Source: Botrytis cinerea B05.10 (lineage: Eukaryota > Ascomycota > Leotiomycetes > Helotiales > Sclerotiniaceae). Taken from it: a DNA stretch of 64,000 nt. The notes beneath the pieces are model-generated. The model did not search any database, had not been told where the DNA came from, and saw nothing but the letters and a program-made list of their open reading frames with translations. The stretch lies in contig NC_037312.1 in assembly GCF_000143535.2 (NCBI RefSeq), positions 2,046,001 through 2,110,000 on the forward strand, read 5' to 3'. This document shows positions 22,767 to 35,750 of the stretch, piece by piece (position 1 is the first letter of the stretch; the number at the start of each line of letters is the position of its first letter). Both the position numbers and the translations under genes were made by a program.

Positions 22767-23862
22767 TTTATACTTCCTCCAACACCTTCTCCTTGAATTC
22801 CCTCTCAACCTTTTGACCCTGCTCATCTGTGTTTGACTCGCCGTGGAGGTTAAGAAGAGCACCAAGGTCGAACTTGGGTGCCTTCAAAAGCTTGACTTTT
22901 CTGATGTGAACCTATAGTAAAATTAGCATATAAAATTCCACCTTCTCTGAACAATTGAACATACGTTTTGTAATGGGTAGATGCCTTGGGTTGCCTTCTC
23001 AATCTCACGACCGATAACCTCTGGGATGAGCTTGGCGGTGAGTTGAGTGAGAGTGCAAGTGCTGGCCTCACGTTGAATGATCTCGGTCATCTTCTTGCGG
23101 ATGGCTCTGATCTGGGAAGAAGCAGCGTATGTGGTCTTCTTGATCTGGTTAGGTCTGCGCTTGGTGAATGCAATAGCGAAGAGGCGGAGGAGGTAGTCGT
23201 CGGTGGTCTTGACGGTGATGTTGGCCTCGATCAAGGATTGCCACTTGCGGACAAGAGATCTGAGCTTGTCTGATGTGAAGTCGAGACCGTGGAAGTTGGT
23301 CAAGCAGTTCTTTCCTTGAACCTCATCGACACGGAGCTTAACCTTGCGGAAAGCGTGGTCCTCATCCTTTTGCAAATCGGCCAAAGAAACCTCGACGATT
23401 CTTCCCTTCAATGAGTCGTTGGCGTTCTTGAGACCGGTGGTTCTGTTGACAAGGGTCTTTCCGACACTGTAGAAACTATTAGATGGAATTCGAAAGTTTA
23501 AGTAATGGGATTGTCGTACTCTCTGATTTGGAATGAAGATGGTGCCTGTGATAAATATTGTCAGTCTCGGCGGATAGATTTCTGTCTCAAAATTAAACAT
23601 ACCTTGATTTGGTACCAATCTTTACGGGTGAAGGGATCCAAGGTCTTCTTCTTCAAACCCTTCTTGCCCTTAGAGAGACGCTTATTCCTGTCGTGCTGTC
23701 AGATTCCAGTTCTTGATGCTTTGCCCCTCGTCCTCGTCTTTCTTCAATTGTCGCGAACCCGTCATATTGAATCCGTATGTTGCGATTCATCGATTTACAA
23801 TAGCACAGAATCGAGGAGATAGGATGTGATGGCGAGGGATTTACTCACTTTCCGACAGCCAT
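22767..23862 (-). CDS. RPS1: 40S ribosomal protein eS1 (S3a)
   Basis: Structural protein of the small ribosomal subunit near the mRNA exit channel. The first coding exon is only 14 bases (MAVGK, split codon), followed by a 150-base intron and exons for [35 protein letters not shown], then [20 protein letters not shown], the Lys/Arg-rich core [20 protein letters not shown], and the C-terminus [18 protein letters not shown] ending [11 protein letters not shown]. Length is about 256 residues, normal for the family. Codon choice is strongly biased to C-ending codons in the main exon, as expected for a highly expressed gene. No odd features. Confidence 0.97.
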
Positions 23863-24392
23863 GATTGCGATTAGTTACCTTTTCGCCGACTGAGATTGAA
23901 TTGTTGAGTGGGCGTTGGTGGTCTGGTGAAATCAAGAAGAGGTCTTCAAACAATTTTGATTTCTGTGCGTAAATGAAAATTAAGCGAGTTATTTTGGATA
24001 GTTCAAGTGGTCCAAGCGCTCCGAAGGGTCAACGTACTAAGAACTGCGGCATACCCAATCATTCAAAATACATGGGAAAACTTTTGCAAATTTGATGCAA
24101 TGAAGCATTTTCAGGTGAGGGCGAGGGTGGAGGGTGGAGGGTGGAGGGGGGTCAATTTCATTTGGAATCATTGGAACATCGAAGAGTGTTATGTTTGTTC
24201 TATCTCGATTTCTAACGTTTGGCTTCTTTTCCCAGTGGCAAGGGGTCTCTCCATACAGACAGAAAAATCGGCATACCACTCACTCACACAATTTTGATTT
24301 CACATAGTAAGCAATCCTCATCTGGATCAGATATTCCTACGCAGTTCCCGGTATCTATATCGATTAGAACCTGCTTATAAGACAGGGAGGAA

Positions 24393-24412
24393 GGTAGGTA
24401 GGTAGGTAGGTA
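24393..24412. repeat. (GGTA)5 microsatellite
   Basis: Five perfect GGTA units in the RPS1/SER33 intergenic region. Length may vary between strains. Confidence 0.85.
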
Positions 24413-25017
24413 ATAAGGTATTCTGTCTAACTCCCAAGTCAAAGTTCTGATGGTCTGATTCAATATGGAACATTGAAGAGAATATTTGCAGGTGATCTGC
24501 TTTTGCCGACTGTACACCCTATCCGGCGCAGTCAAAAGGTACTCCCCTTTCGAAATTATATATCAAACCAATTTATCAATATTTGAATCAAAAAATTGGT
24601 AAGCAGCATAGAGAAGTATCCAATTCATCATCCATGGAAATTGTATAATATTGAATGTACCATTGATGATCTTAAAAGGAACTACAACGTGGGTATTCTT
24701 ATTAATTGCTTCTTTGATTTTGAATGGCTTGGTGGCCGGTCTCTTCGTACTGCGGTGCCATCTTCCATTGCACACTCTACCGTCCATATGAAAAGATGGT
24801 AACCGTAACCGGCACCGGCATCGGTATCACTTGACTTGACCCAGGTATTAATCCCACTCGCACTTTGTTACTTTGTGAAAATTAAGCAAATAATGAAAAT
24901 TCTCCATGTCAGTTCATTGTTCCGGAGCCTCGCCGAGCCTTGCCGATGACGCGATAATCTACCAGAGCAATACTTTGCGAGTTTGTGCTTGTCATGCCCC
25001 TCAACTGCACTAGGATT

Positions 25018-25024
25018 TGACTCA
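25018..25024 (+). promoter_or_regulatory. Gcn4/CpcA-type site TGACTCA upstream of SER33
   Basis: Exact palindromic-type TGACTCA, 143 bases before the SER33 ATG. This is the binding site of the bZIP regulator of general amino-acid control (Gcn4 in yeast, CpcA/Cpc1 in moulds). Its place fits an amino-acid synthesis gene. Binding is inferred. Confidence 0.65.
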
Positions 25025-25166
25025 TCCATACATGAACATAGAAAACTTAAATTGTTGATTATTCCCTAGACTTTTGAAGATTCGTTTTCTATATTCTTCA
25101 TTCTTCACAGATTTTCATATTTATACTTGTATTCACACTCATCCTTCTCAATCAATTGCTTCCAAA

Positions 25167-26892
25167 ATGACCACACCACAAGATATCGTTGGGGCAAGCG
25201 GCCTTTCAAGAATGGTTTCCAATAGCATGAACCTGAGCGGTTCCCCTACATTGAGTTTTCACTCTCCACCCTCGAGCTATGGAGGTTCGATGTCGAGAGC
25301 AAATGCTCAAGCCCAGGCGAAGCAATTGAAGCCATTTGACAAAGAGAACATCAAGATTTTGCTCTTGGAAAATGTCAACCAAAGTGGAAAGGACATTCTT
25401 ACCGGACAAGGATACCAAGTTGAATCACTGAAGAGTTCTTTGCCAGAGGCCGAATTGATCGAAAAGATTCGGTATGATGAATGAAGCCAACAAAGAAGTA
25501 AGCCTTGCTAACAACTATTGTATAGAGATGTCCACGTTATTGGAATCAGATCGAAAACCAAGCTCAGCGAGAAAGTCCTTCGTGAAGCCAAGAACCTGAT
25601 TGTGGTGGGATGTTTCTGTATTGGCACAAACCAAGTCGACCTTGACTACGCTGCCGCACATGGAATCGCTGTCTTCAACTCTCCCTTTGCCAACTCCAGA
25701 AGTGTAGCAGAATTGGTCATTGCGGAAATCATTGTCCTTGCCCGTCAACTCGGCGACCGATCGAATGAATTACACAATGGAGTATGGAACAAAGTCAGCA
25801 ACAAGTGCTGGGAAATTCGTGGAAAAACTCTCGGTATGTAATTCCACATCTGCTCTCTTTTCACATGGAGCTGATTCTCAAATCTCAGGTATAATTGGTT
25901 ATGGTCACATTGGCTCGCAACTATCTGTTCTTGCTGAAGCCATGGGTATGTCGGTGATCTACTACGATGTCGTCAACCTCATGGCTTTGGGTACTGCCAG
26001 ACAGGTTTCTACTTTAAACGAATTACTCAATACCGCGGACTTCATCACATGCCACGTTCCAGAACTTCCAGAGACCAAGAATCTTATTGGAAAAGCACAA
26101 TTCGATCAAATGAAGGAGGGAAGCTATCTTATCAATGCCTCCCGTGGTAGTGTGATTGATATCCCAGCTCTTATTGAAGCCTCCAGGAGTGGAAAGATTG
26201 CTGGTGCAGCTTTGGATGTATACCCAAGTGAGCCAGGTGGAAATGGACCTTACTTTACAAACGAGTTAAACACTTGGGCGGATGACCTCCGTAATCTTAA
26301 GAACATCATTCTCAGCCCTCACATTGGTGGCAGTACCGAGGAGGCACAACGTGCTATTGGTGTTGAAGGTATGTGCTTCTCCAGCATTAGAATTATCGTC
26401 GGCTAACATGATCTTTCAGTTGGTGACGCTCTTGTTAGATACGTGAACTTGGGTGTTACCCTTGGAGCTGTAAACTTACCAGAGGTCAACCTTCGTTCGC
26501 TTACACTGGAAGAGTCCAACCATGCGAGAGTAAGTTCATTGCCCGTAACTATACGATCGTTTTACTGATTTTAATAGGTCATCTACATCCATCACAACAT
26601 TCCTGGTGTTTTGAGAAAGGTTAACGAAATTCTCGGTGACCACAATGTAGACAAGCAAATTACTGATAACAAGGGTGATGTAAGTAGATTTGGGGGGTTA
26701 AACTGTTGCAGTCGTGTGCTAATACATTTTAGGTTGCCTACCTTATGGCTGATATCAGCAACGTACAAACTAGCGATCTCAAGGATATTGTTGAAAGCTT
26801 AGAAGCTTTGAGCTGTAAGTTCCTCTACGCATTTATACAATCGTACAAAACTAACATATTCAGCACGTATCCTCACCCGTGTGCTTTACTAA
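25167..26892 (+). CDS. SER33: D-3-phosphoglycerate dehydrogenase (serine biosynthesis)
   Basis: First enzyme of the phosphorylated serine pathway: 3-phosphoglycerate + NAD+ to 3-phosphohydroxypyruvate. Seven exons (25167-25471, 25526-25833, 25889-26368, 26420-26529, 26578-26679, 26733-26814, 26864-26892) add to 1416 bases, 471 residues. A Ser-rich N-terminal extension of about 60 residues precedes the catalytic domain, as in yeast Ser3/Ser33. Motifs: FCIGTNQVDLDYAA, FNSPFANSRSVAEL, the NAD-binding GIIGYGHIGSQLS, LINASRGSVID, and the catalytic-His motif LSPHIGGSTEEAQ. A C-terminal ACT domain follows (VIYIHHNIPGVLRKVNEIL) and ends in RILTRVLY, the usual end of fungal enzymes; the ACT domain mediates serine feedback in many homologues. 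Regulation by amino-acid control is suggested by the upstream TGACTCA. Confidence 0.97.
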
Positions 26893-28463
26893 GCAATGAA
26901 GAAATAGAATTGGACGTACAAATTTGCATTGGGAGTTTTGAATTAAAAGGGCATTCAACAGGAGTGGCGGCGCTTGGTCTTGGGGTTGCATCTAAACAAT
27001 CCCTTCAACATAGGCAGGGCGGGAGACGCAAAAAAGGTTCACCTGAGAATTGGAAAATCGGATCAAAAAATTTGTATATTAGGCATAGGATATAGCCCAG
27101 TACATTTATTATATTGGAAATAAAACACTTCGTGGCTTCGATCATCACCCTGAAGAACTGATTGAATCGATCGTGTGTGGTTTTTCTAGAAGGAATATAA
27201 CAACCACTAGAATCACAAAATTTCAGTAAGCTATTCAATGAATAGTAATGGCCAAGTGGCACTGATCCGAATATCATGGAGAAGCCATAAGGATTACGTG
27301 CGATGAACGATTTTATTGGTTTCACGCAGCTATCGACGAAGCGAAAAATATACACCTGTGCTAGAGATAACCTTGCTTAAGCCGATGTTCTGCATTCAAG
27401 CCCATGCAGCGATATAAATATGTTAATCTTGTTTCTAATCAAGTGCTATGAGGCACAGGAGCTCGACTTTGGAATGTACTATGACAAGTTTCTTGCGTAC
27501 CAGGTCAAGGCAATAGACGTGAGTTTTCTTCTTCTCCTCGATCATTTACGTCCTCTTTACAATTCCGACCTCTGCTGTCTATAACACCACCCTTCAATAA
27601 ATCTACTCATAACAAAGAAAACACGCACGAAACCCATTTTTTAAATAAATAAGAAAGATATTTGATTAGATTGTTAAATAAATAGCAGGTATTTCTATTA
27701 AATAAATACCAACGCCCAAAACCAACGATATATGAAAGGGTATATAAAGTAAGGAAGGAAGGAATGCCAGCCATAAATACAGATTCCCAATGTACACCGA
27801 ATCAAACGTTAAACCCATATATACGGAGCACTGTTTACCCCAGCGGGATCACATCCCCAATTCTCAATGGCATGCCATACCATTCCGATCGACAGCAATC
27901 ACTCATCCGTCAGAAATCCGAGACGAGAACTTAGAAGCTCAGCCCCGATCCGCCGAGACAACGACCCTCCAGATTCGTGATCGAATGAAATCGAACCAAC
28001 CCATACTTTTTTACTAAATTACCACCAGTCCCGTGTTCTGGACGCCCTGAACACTTATCCCGTCCGTCCGTCCAAATTTTCATTCCATCCATGTGATGCA
28101 CGGAAAAAGGTATCAAAGAATATCCGAATATCGAAACCTGTCCGTCCCAAGAACCAGCCCAAGAACCTATTACTATGACGATGATGAAGAACAATTGTTT
28201 TCGTTCCCCTATGTACTTTATTTTTCCTCCTCTTTTTTTTTCATCCCTCCAATTCAAACAGAACGATTTCTAAAAAAGTGTCTCATGAGACGCTCTTTCG
28301 CTCCATCCTCTCGTTCGGTTCTTGGTATCCTTGGAAATCTTCAAACGAGGGAAAACTAAAGTAGCCCGCTGCTATCACTATCATCAGCCATTGGTCTTCT
28401 CTCGAAATCTCAATCGCCAGCATAGAAAAAGATAAAAGGAAAAAGAGAGAGAGATAGAATATA
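26893..28463. other. Intergenic, AT-rich
   Basis: No supported gene. 27620-27720 is rich in AAATAAATA-type repeats, and CCGTCCGTCCGTCC lies near 28060. The 116-codon minus-strand frame at 27005-27355 has no recognisable domain and no good splice context. Confidence 0.5.
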
Positions 28464-28811
28464 CTAACACTGATAACCGCCCGAACACCCCTTCATTCCC
28501 AATTCCTGCTTACAGCTCCTCGCCAATCCGCTCCCGCTCTCCGGACTTCGGGGACTGCGATTTCCAGGCGTCGAATACGCACTGCCGCTATCTCTCCTCG
28601 AGCCCCCTCCATTCATGTGATCCTGTTGAGCCGAGTAGCTCGCCACCCTCGTGAGAATCGACGCAGCTTTAGTAGAAGCATGCAGCGTAGCGAGATCCTT
28701 ACGCGAAGCGTTACCGGTGACGAGGGAAGGGGCCGTGGCGTGTGCTCTCATGAGTTTGGGTCGCGAAGACATGCTGGGTGAAGATCCGCGAGATTGAGTT
28801 TTGGTGGACAT
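28464..28811 (-). CDS. Small Ser-rich hypothetical protein
   Basis: A single open frame of 115 codons starting MSTKTQSRGSSPSMSSRPKL and ending ELGMKGCSGGYQC. It is rich in Ser, Gly and Arg. The middle (SRKDLATLHASTKAASILTR) could form a helix; the rest looks disordered, with repeated SP sites (SRGSSPS, NRSPRSPES) that could be phosphorylated by proline-directed kinases. Three Cys lie in the last 23 residues. No signal peptide or membrane segment. Base composition is GC-richer than the flanks, which supports coding. I do not recognise the family. It may have further exons, or be a lineage-specific gene, or not be a gene at all. Confidence 0.45.
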   Translation of the reverse strand: MSTKTQSRGSSPSMSSRPKLMRAHATAPSLVTGNASRKDLATLHASTKAASILTRVASYSAQQDHMNGGGSRRDSGSAYSTPGNRSPRSPESGSGLARSCKQELGMKGCSGGYQC

Positions 28812-29843
28812 GGTGAATTTCTACCTGACGGGGAAAAGAGGCGGGTCGTGATTGGTTGGGTCACGTTTGATGTACGGGTGAGGCGAGTGAATGATCGACC
28901 TGTGATAATATACACAACGTTTCGCTTTCTCCACGTGGGTCGAATGATAATCCGGCGTAGACCGAGTGATGAGATTGGTTGAAATGGATGAGAGATGTGA
29001 AGCTTTTTGATGAGATTAAATTCTTCGTAGAGAAGTGATCAAGAGTATATTAATTCCGGGGAAGGTTTTCTAGAAGGAAAGAAAGAGGAGTAAAGCAAGT
29101 CGGGCGATACACTTGTCTATATTAAATAACACACACAAAAAGCATGGCAGGCCTGTCAAGCAAATGCAAAACACTACGTAGATAAACAACTCAGGCCGAT
29201 TTAGGACATCCTTACCAGAAAGCCGATAAAAAAGAAAAGGCTCGGTCTGGCCACATGCCAGACCGTGAGCTAATGGCCGTATTCATACCGTCCACGCCAA
29301 CAGTAATGATGTGGTGGGTTGTTAATGGTTATGGTGTTGTACACATGCATCAAACGTGCATAGGAAAAGGTGGGCAAGCTTACCATCCAAAATTCACTAT
29401 CAATGATGACCCCTCACTCGGGCCCGCCTTACTGGTTGCCCCCCAAAAACTGTCAGGATACGACTCAAACTTTACGATAATATGGCGTCCCCCCCAATTC
29501 TCAAGAATCTTGGAAGTTGGGAAAATTGATATATATATTACGGGGTTTGACTGCATATGATACTTGTGAAGCCACTACTGTACCTCCTTTCTGTGGTTAG
29601 AATACGGCAATGTCGTATGTTTTGTCAAACAAGTCACCATGCTCAACCGAGATCTGACAAGACATAAGTTAAAACATTGCTAAGGTAAAAAAAAATCGTG
29701 TTCTATGTACTAAACTACGTTTGGTATGTTAGGCACTCATACTGCATGCAGGTACATATTGTGCGGCCCGAGTCATGACTGTTTCTTTCCGCGCGTGATC
29801 AATGATCAATACTGTATTTCTGGGTCAGTTTCATAAAGTCTCA
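28812..29843. other. Intergenic with a strong inverted repeat
   Basis: Upstream flank of the Ser-rich gene and 3' flank of URC1. No other coding sequence recognised. It contains the hairpin at 29240-29270, listed separately. Confidence 0.45.
29240..29270. repeat. Inverted repeat (hairpin)
   Basis: GGTCTGGC (29244-29251) and GCCAGACC (29257-29264) are perfect complements around a 5-base loop CACAT. An outer GCTC/GAGC pair extends the stem across a 2-base bulge, giving 12 base pairs. It stands alone in an otherwise AT-rich flank. Confidence 0.8.
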
Positions 29844-32678
29844 CTACTGCAAAATTTCTTGAAGGGGTACATACTCATCCCAACTACGTCCCTTGACAGC
29901 AGCAAGTTCCTCCTCGGTCATTCTGTGACCAGTAGTAAAGTATCCTAGTAGCAATTGTTCAGCCCTATTACAAGTTATGGATGGTGAATGATGCGTGCAA
30001 GACTGACCTGCTGTAATCTTTGCATCAATCTCGACCCTCGAATCAGCTGGGATCCATGATTCAGGAAGCTCAACTCTCTCATGGATGGGGATTCTAGACG
30101 TTTGTTTAGTAATGAAAATCAACGTCGCGTGCGTGGTTCTTACCCTTGACCGACTATGGCATCGTGTTTCATGCTGTAAAGATGGTTACTCCTGCGTCTT
30201 GTGTGGTGGATTCAAGCAACTTACTTGCTCATACTTAGCATTCTGTCAATTTTCTTTATTCCTAACCAATGAAGAATGTCGGGCATCAATGCCTGGAAAC
30301 GCATATCCTTTACACCGGCAATATTTTCCGTACGTTTGAAATATTCCGATGCTCGATCAAGTCCACGCTTTCTAGCGTTATAAACGAGGTACTACATGAC
30401 CGAGTTAGATGGTTGTCTCAAAGATCCAGAGAAGTGATAAATCATGAAGATCTGAGGGGATAAAATGCGGATGTCATCGGAAAATGATTAGGAAGTGGGG
30501 AGATGGTGTGGTGAAGTGGGTATGGGTACAAATCGATAAGCCTCGATGAGCTCCACAGCAGAAGGATAAATGCGGTGCAGACAACCTATCAGCCGCGGAA
30601 ATATTCAAATACCTTTGTAACCTCTCCAAGAGCTCTACCTTCTTTTCTGAAGTAAATCACTCGAGAAGCAGTTAGTCATGGTGTTGAAGCACTGTCAAAT
30701 ACTTAACTCACCGACTAGAAACACGAGAGTCAGTAATTGCCTGTAAACCTTGAAAGAAAGCAAGGAACCAAAATTGCATAAAAAGCGAACGTATTTGGGA
30801 ATCCCAATTGTTACCCATGTGCCGATTGAACATAAAACGAAATATGCAGACAGAGTTGAATATTAGGGTTGTGAAATGAAACCGAGTGTACTTACCCCCA
30901 CTACCACCCTTTTGCGCCTCCTTAACAGCCTCCTCGATACCATAGATCAGGTAAGGACGGCATGTACAAATATCAGATCCGAACACGTCACTGCCGTTAC
31001 ACTATCACAAAAAATCAGCATGAAAGATCTCCTAATCGTAACACCTCAAAATTGCGGCATTTGATTTTTACCTCGTCATGGACTCGTAAAGCTAGGCGAA
31101 CATTCTCATCTGACATCTTCGCGGGGTCTCCAAAGCAGTAGACAGTCAAACCACCTATAGATAATTAGATGTCTTCACGATGGATCGAGATTAATATTTC
31201 ATACCAATTGGTGGCATGAAGAGCTTGATGTCTCCTCTGGTAATCAATTCCGGGTATGATCCACCAGTATGCTCGAACAATGCTCTCCTCAGAACCCCTT
31301 CGGCTAGACTATGGGTAAGCAGAACGACTTCCAAAATTGTGATAGAAATACGAACAAATGCCAAATCGCTCAGCAACTCCAGGTAAATACCAGACCTATG
31401 ATATTATTAGACATACATCTTGCAAGCAGGACAATTAACATACTGGTTCTACGGCGAATTTTGTGACTGCAAGTTCACCAGCCTCGTTCAAGCAAATCTT
31501 GCCATCCGGCTTGAGCCGACCTTCACGAACACTAGCTTCTAATTCTGGTAGCTATAAATGACATTAGATTCGGACTTCTACCTTGCTGTTTAATGTTGCA
31601 AATTACCTTCATATGAGCTCGGGTGATTGCTATCAATATAATTAGTCTTGCTGTCCAATGCGATGTCGACCTTCCAGGAGACTGTCAAAGTACATACCAA
31701 TAGTAGGTCTAATATCAACTGAGTTTCGTCAGCTCAAAGCTATCCTGTGCACTTATCTGGAGATTACTTACCATTCTCTTTCTCAATTGTGTCCTTAAAG
31801 AGCCATGGAGCGAGATGGCCCAAAGGGTCCATCGATACTATCTTTTTCTTGTCGGCCCATTGAGGAAAGGGTCCAATGTTGGCGGCAGGTTCTGTGTTTG
31901 TGAAATCTGGTCTAGAATGTGTTAAATTGTTTGCAAGTGAGATACAAATTGTTTGAAGCCTACTTGTGGTCTGCCTTGATTTCCTTGCTAGCAACGGCCA
32001 AAGCATAGTATATCGAATAGGATCCACCGTGAGCTATCAATGTCCAACATCAGATTACATCACGAGTTATTAGCAGACAACCAAAACATACCTCCAATTG
32101 CTAAGACAAACAGTTAGTACGCAAACAATCTGTAAAATGGTGAACAAACTTACCATTGCGTCTTCGGGCTGTTTCTGTAGCTCTAGAAACAACTACCGGA
32201 CCTCTGATCTGGGGATCGCTATGACCCCATTCCATAGGAAGTGGATTGATACCGGATTGTCCGGGGTATGTACTTATATCATAGTTCAGTCAAAATGTTC
32301 CTGTCCCCTGCACGCATTTAAAGAAACTCACGTGAGAATGATTCGAGAAGTACCGGTGCTTGCTTTTTGGGTATAAGAAGGAATGGGTGTTTCATCGGGC
32401 TTCGCCGCTGAGATGGTTGGAGACTTGGGCACCTCCGCTTCATTCTCGTCCTTGGATGCACTTTCATCATTGCTTGCAAGAGGCTCGGACGGTTTGGAAA
32501 TGGATGCTGAATCAGTAGAAGCAACATCTCGAACTTCCTTCATACCAGCTAAGACATTGACACGGCCGGTAATAGCATCGACGTTAGATGACAGCTGGAC
32601 CTGGTTGAGTTGTAGACTTTTGATGGAATTCAGGATCTCCTGCATTAAAGCGGTCTGGTCCGGAGGCGGAGAAGACAT
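29844..32678 (-). CDS. URC1: URC1: GTP cyclohydrolase II-like uracil catabolism protein
   Basis: Member of the fungal/bacterial Urc1 group: a GTP_CH_N domain followed by a GTP cyclohydrolase II-like domain. In Lachancea kluyveri URC1 is needed for the reductive-independent (URC) route of uracil breakdown. Start MSSPPPDQTALMQEIL at 32678, then a Ser/Ala-rich linker, PGQSGINPLPMEWG, TARRRNAIGAHGGSYSIYYA, NIGPFPQWADKKKIVSMDP, RPTIAITRAHMKLPELE, KFAVEPVWYLPGVAERF, and PELITRGDIKLFMPPIGG. The cyclohydrolase half keeps the zinc Cys set C-x10-C-x-C (CNGSDVFGSDICTC), RKEGRALGEVTK, RTENIAGVKDMRFQALMPD, and ends IPHERVELPE-like, EIDAKITAGYFTTGHRMTEE. More than ten short introns. Uracil phosphoribosyltransferase lies 2.1 kb away with ELF1 between. 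The exact chemical step is not settled in the literature as I know it. Confidence 0.92.
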
Positions 32679-33934
32679 CTTGGAAGGCAGGTTTGGGATA
32701 TGACAGATTTCGAAAAGAACCAGGTTTGAGAGGAAAGTAAATGATTTCAGTCAATCTGGAAAGGGAGCAAGCAGATCTTATATGTGGAAGATGAGGGGTA
32801 AATGGGATTCGGCGCGTTGGTATTGTTTGCTTGTCAGATACCTACTAGGTAGATAGGTAGTAGGTCGTTAGTTAGATAGATAGGTCTCCAGAGGAAGGCA
32901 CAAGAACACGTATTACGTGAATAACAAAAATGGCAAAGTGACTTTCCTCTTTCTCACGGATGATACGAGGAAGGAGATGGGATAGACAGATAGATGAATA
33001 GATTGAGAGAAAGTGGGAACAGGATGATGAAATCCGGATGCTAGTTGGCCATATCTGGCTGGTATCTGGTCAGGATGAATAATGAATAATGAATAATGAA
33101 TAACGATTGCATTCCTATCACCGACTTCCTTTATAAAGCTGATGTCCGCTGTTCACATTGGGCTGGCTGTATCTATCTAAGATAGCACGCTCGCACGATA
33201 CCTAGGTCGGTCTATCAGCCCCACTACGGCGTATAAAGAAGGAAGGGACTTGCACGAGGAATCTGCGGAGGGAGCGATGGAGGGAGCGATGGAGGGAAGT
33301 GAGTACGAGCTACGGTGTCGAGAGTGTGCAGTTTACAAAGACAGCCCCGTGCTCACATCAAAGTCTCAAAGGCTCAAAGTCTCAAAGAACCAAGCAGATG
33401 TGGCCGTAGAGATATCTGCGGGAGGTCGTGATCCATTCTAGCTCGGATACAGGAAGGATGCTTTGGACATGTACCTATTGATTCCTCCCTTTTGAGTCAC
33501 AATTCGTAATATTTATTGCTCTGATCAAGCCCAGTCCCAACCCTCTTTGAACCAGAAACCCCTCGTTGTCTATACAAGTATCGAGTCACATCCACCCGCT
33601 CACCACACCTGCCAGCACCAGCACCAGCACCAGCACCAGCACCGACATCATCGGCAGCTTCCTAAACGTCCCAGATTTCGTCCAAGGGAGGAGTGATATC
33701 GCTATCGATAAGCCCACACCCGTACAAATAAACAAACCCGGTCAGCAGTCGGCCTGAACCTAAAAAGATCCTCCCCGAGCTCCCAAAGCTTTGTTGGTGA
33801 CGCTTAGGAACTAGCAGCACAGGCTAGCAAGTCGCGTCTTTACATCTTCCGAGCCGCGCTTGAGTCCCACTGCATTTTCTTAAACATACCTTATCATTAC
33901 TCCTAGCCAAATTTAAAGAACTTCAAAGAGCATA
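32679..33934. promoter_or_regulatory. Divergent promoter region of URC1 and ELF1
   Basis: 1.26 kb between start codons. It is rich in short repeats: TACCTACTAGGTAGATAGGTAG (32839-32860), AATAATG repeats (33077-33102), GGAGGGAGCGAT repeats (33268-33298), CAAAGTCTCAAAG repeats (33350-33390) and the CAGCAC microsatellite. No coding sequence supported. Confidence 0.5.
33613..33642. repeat. (CAGCAC)5 microsatellite
   Basis: Five perfect hexamer units about 300 bases upstream of the ELF1 start. It could be read as a Thr/Ser or Ala/Pro-type repeat in a short open frame, but no gene is evident. Confidence 0.85.
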
Positions 33935-34547
33935 ATGGTGAGCAATCTTCAATCTTCAATCTCTCCCGTTGCAATCTTCTAATCCATGCATTAGGGTAAA
34001 CGCAAGGCAGCCAAGAAGGTCCAGGGTCCCAAAAAGGTACAGTATTTTTCGCAGCGTTCCCGATTCTCTTCGACTTGCGACACATACTGACAACTTGCAA
34101 AGAAAGAAGTTCTGAGTACAACTTTCCCCTGTCTATTTTGCAATCACGAAAACTCGGTCATCGTAAAGATCGATAAGAAAGCTGGTGTTGGTCACTTGTC
34201 CTGCAAAGTATGCGACCAAAAATTCCAATGCGCCATCAACTGTAAGTTCTCTGCAACAAAGGAAATCTCGTAGAGGTTCATGTGAAGCTAATGTTGGCCC
34301 GCATATAGATCTGTCGGCTTCCGTGGACGTATATGCCGATTGGGTTGATGCTTGCGATGCAGTCGCAAAGGAAGGAGATGATGGGGGAGATCTTGCCCCC
34401 GAACGTGCGCCTGCTCGACGTTCATCTGGCGCTGCTGGGAAGGGCGATGCGGATGACGACGACAATGATGACGATATAATGGGAGACGAGGATGGGATGG
34501 GTGGTTACGGTGGCGATGGAATAGTTGCAGACGATGAAGATTATTAA
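33935..34547 (+). CDS. ELF1: Transcription elongation factor Elf1
   Basis: Small zinc protein that rides with elongating RNA polymerase II and helps it pass nucleosomes. Four coding exons: 33935-33937 (the ATG alone), 33995-34036, 34103-34241 and 34309-34547, total 423 bases, 140 residues. The basic N-terminus is [16 protein letters not shown]. The four-Cys zinc ribbon CLFCNH...[10 protein letters not shown] and the motif [18 protein letters not shown] are diagnostic of Elf1. A long acidic, Gly-rich tail (DDDDNDDD...DDEDY) is usual in fungi and absent from animal proteins. The coding part of exon 1 is just the start codon, followed at once by GTGAGC. Confidence 0.95.
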
Positions 34548-34795
34548 GCTTGGGATTTTTGGCTTGGGTTGTGATAATTTTACTGTTTGGAGTTTGGGAG
34601 GCTCACGGTTGGCGAAGCTCTTCACACGGTACTGCCCTGTGATTGATAAATGGATTGAAATCATCACCTCTTCGGTTGCAAAACATATTGGTACAAGTGA
34701 CAGATTGATTGGATACACCAACAGATAATGTTATTTTTTTCTTCTTCTTTTGGTAGATAGCTAGAATATTAAGGAGACATTGGAACCCGAACCTT

Positions 34796-35750
<955 letters not shown>

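Larger units (their letters stand above)
23863..25166. promoter_or_regulatory. Shared divergent promoter region of RPS1 and SER33
   Basis: 1.3 kb between divergent start codons. It contains a GGAGGGT repeat (near 24127-24150), a (GGTA)5 microsatellite (24393-24412) and a perfect TGACTCA at 25018-25024 near SER33. No coding sequence recognised. Confidence 0.55.

Noticed and set aside
23697..23848. C/D-box snoRNA in the first RPS1 intron (CGATGA and CTGA)
   Set aside because: The C box fits only in part and flanking bases do not form a terminal stem. Ribosomal-protein introns do host snoRNAs, so it was worth a look.
27005..27355. 116-codon minus-strand frame after SER33
   Set aside because: No domain, no splice context and AT-rich composition like the surrounding non-coding DNA.
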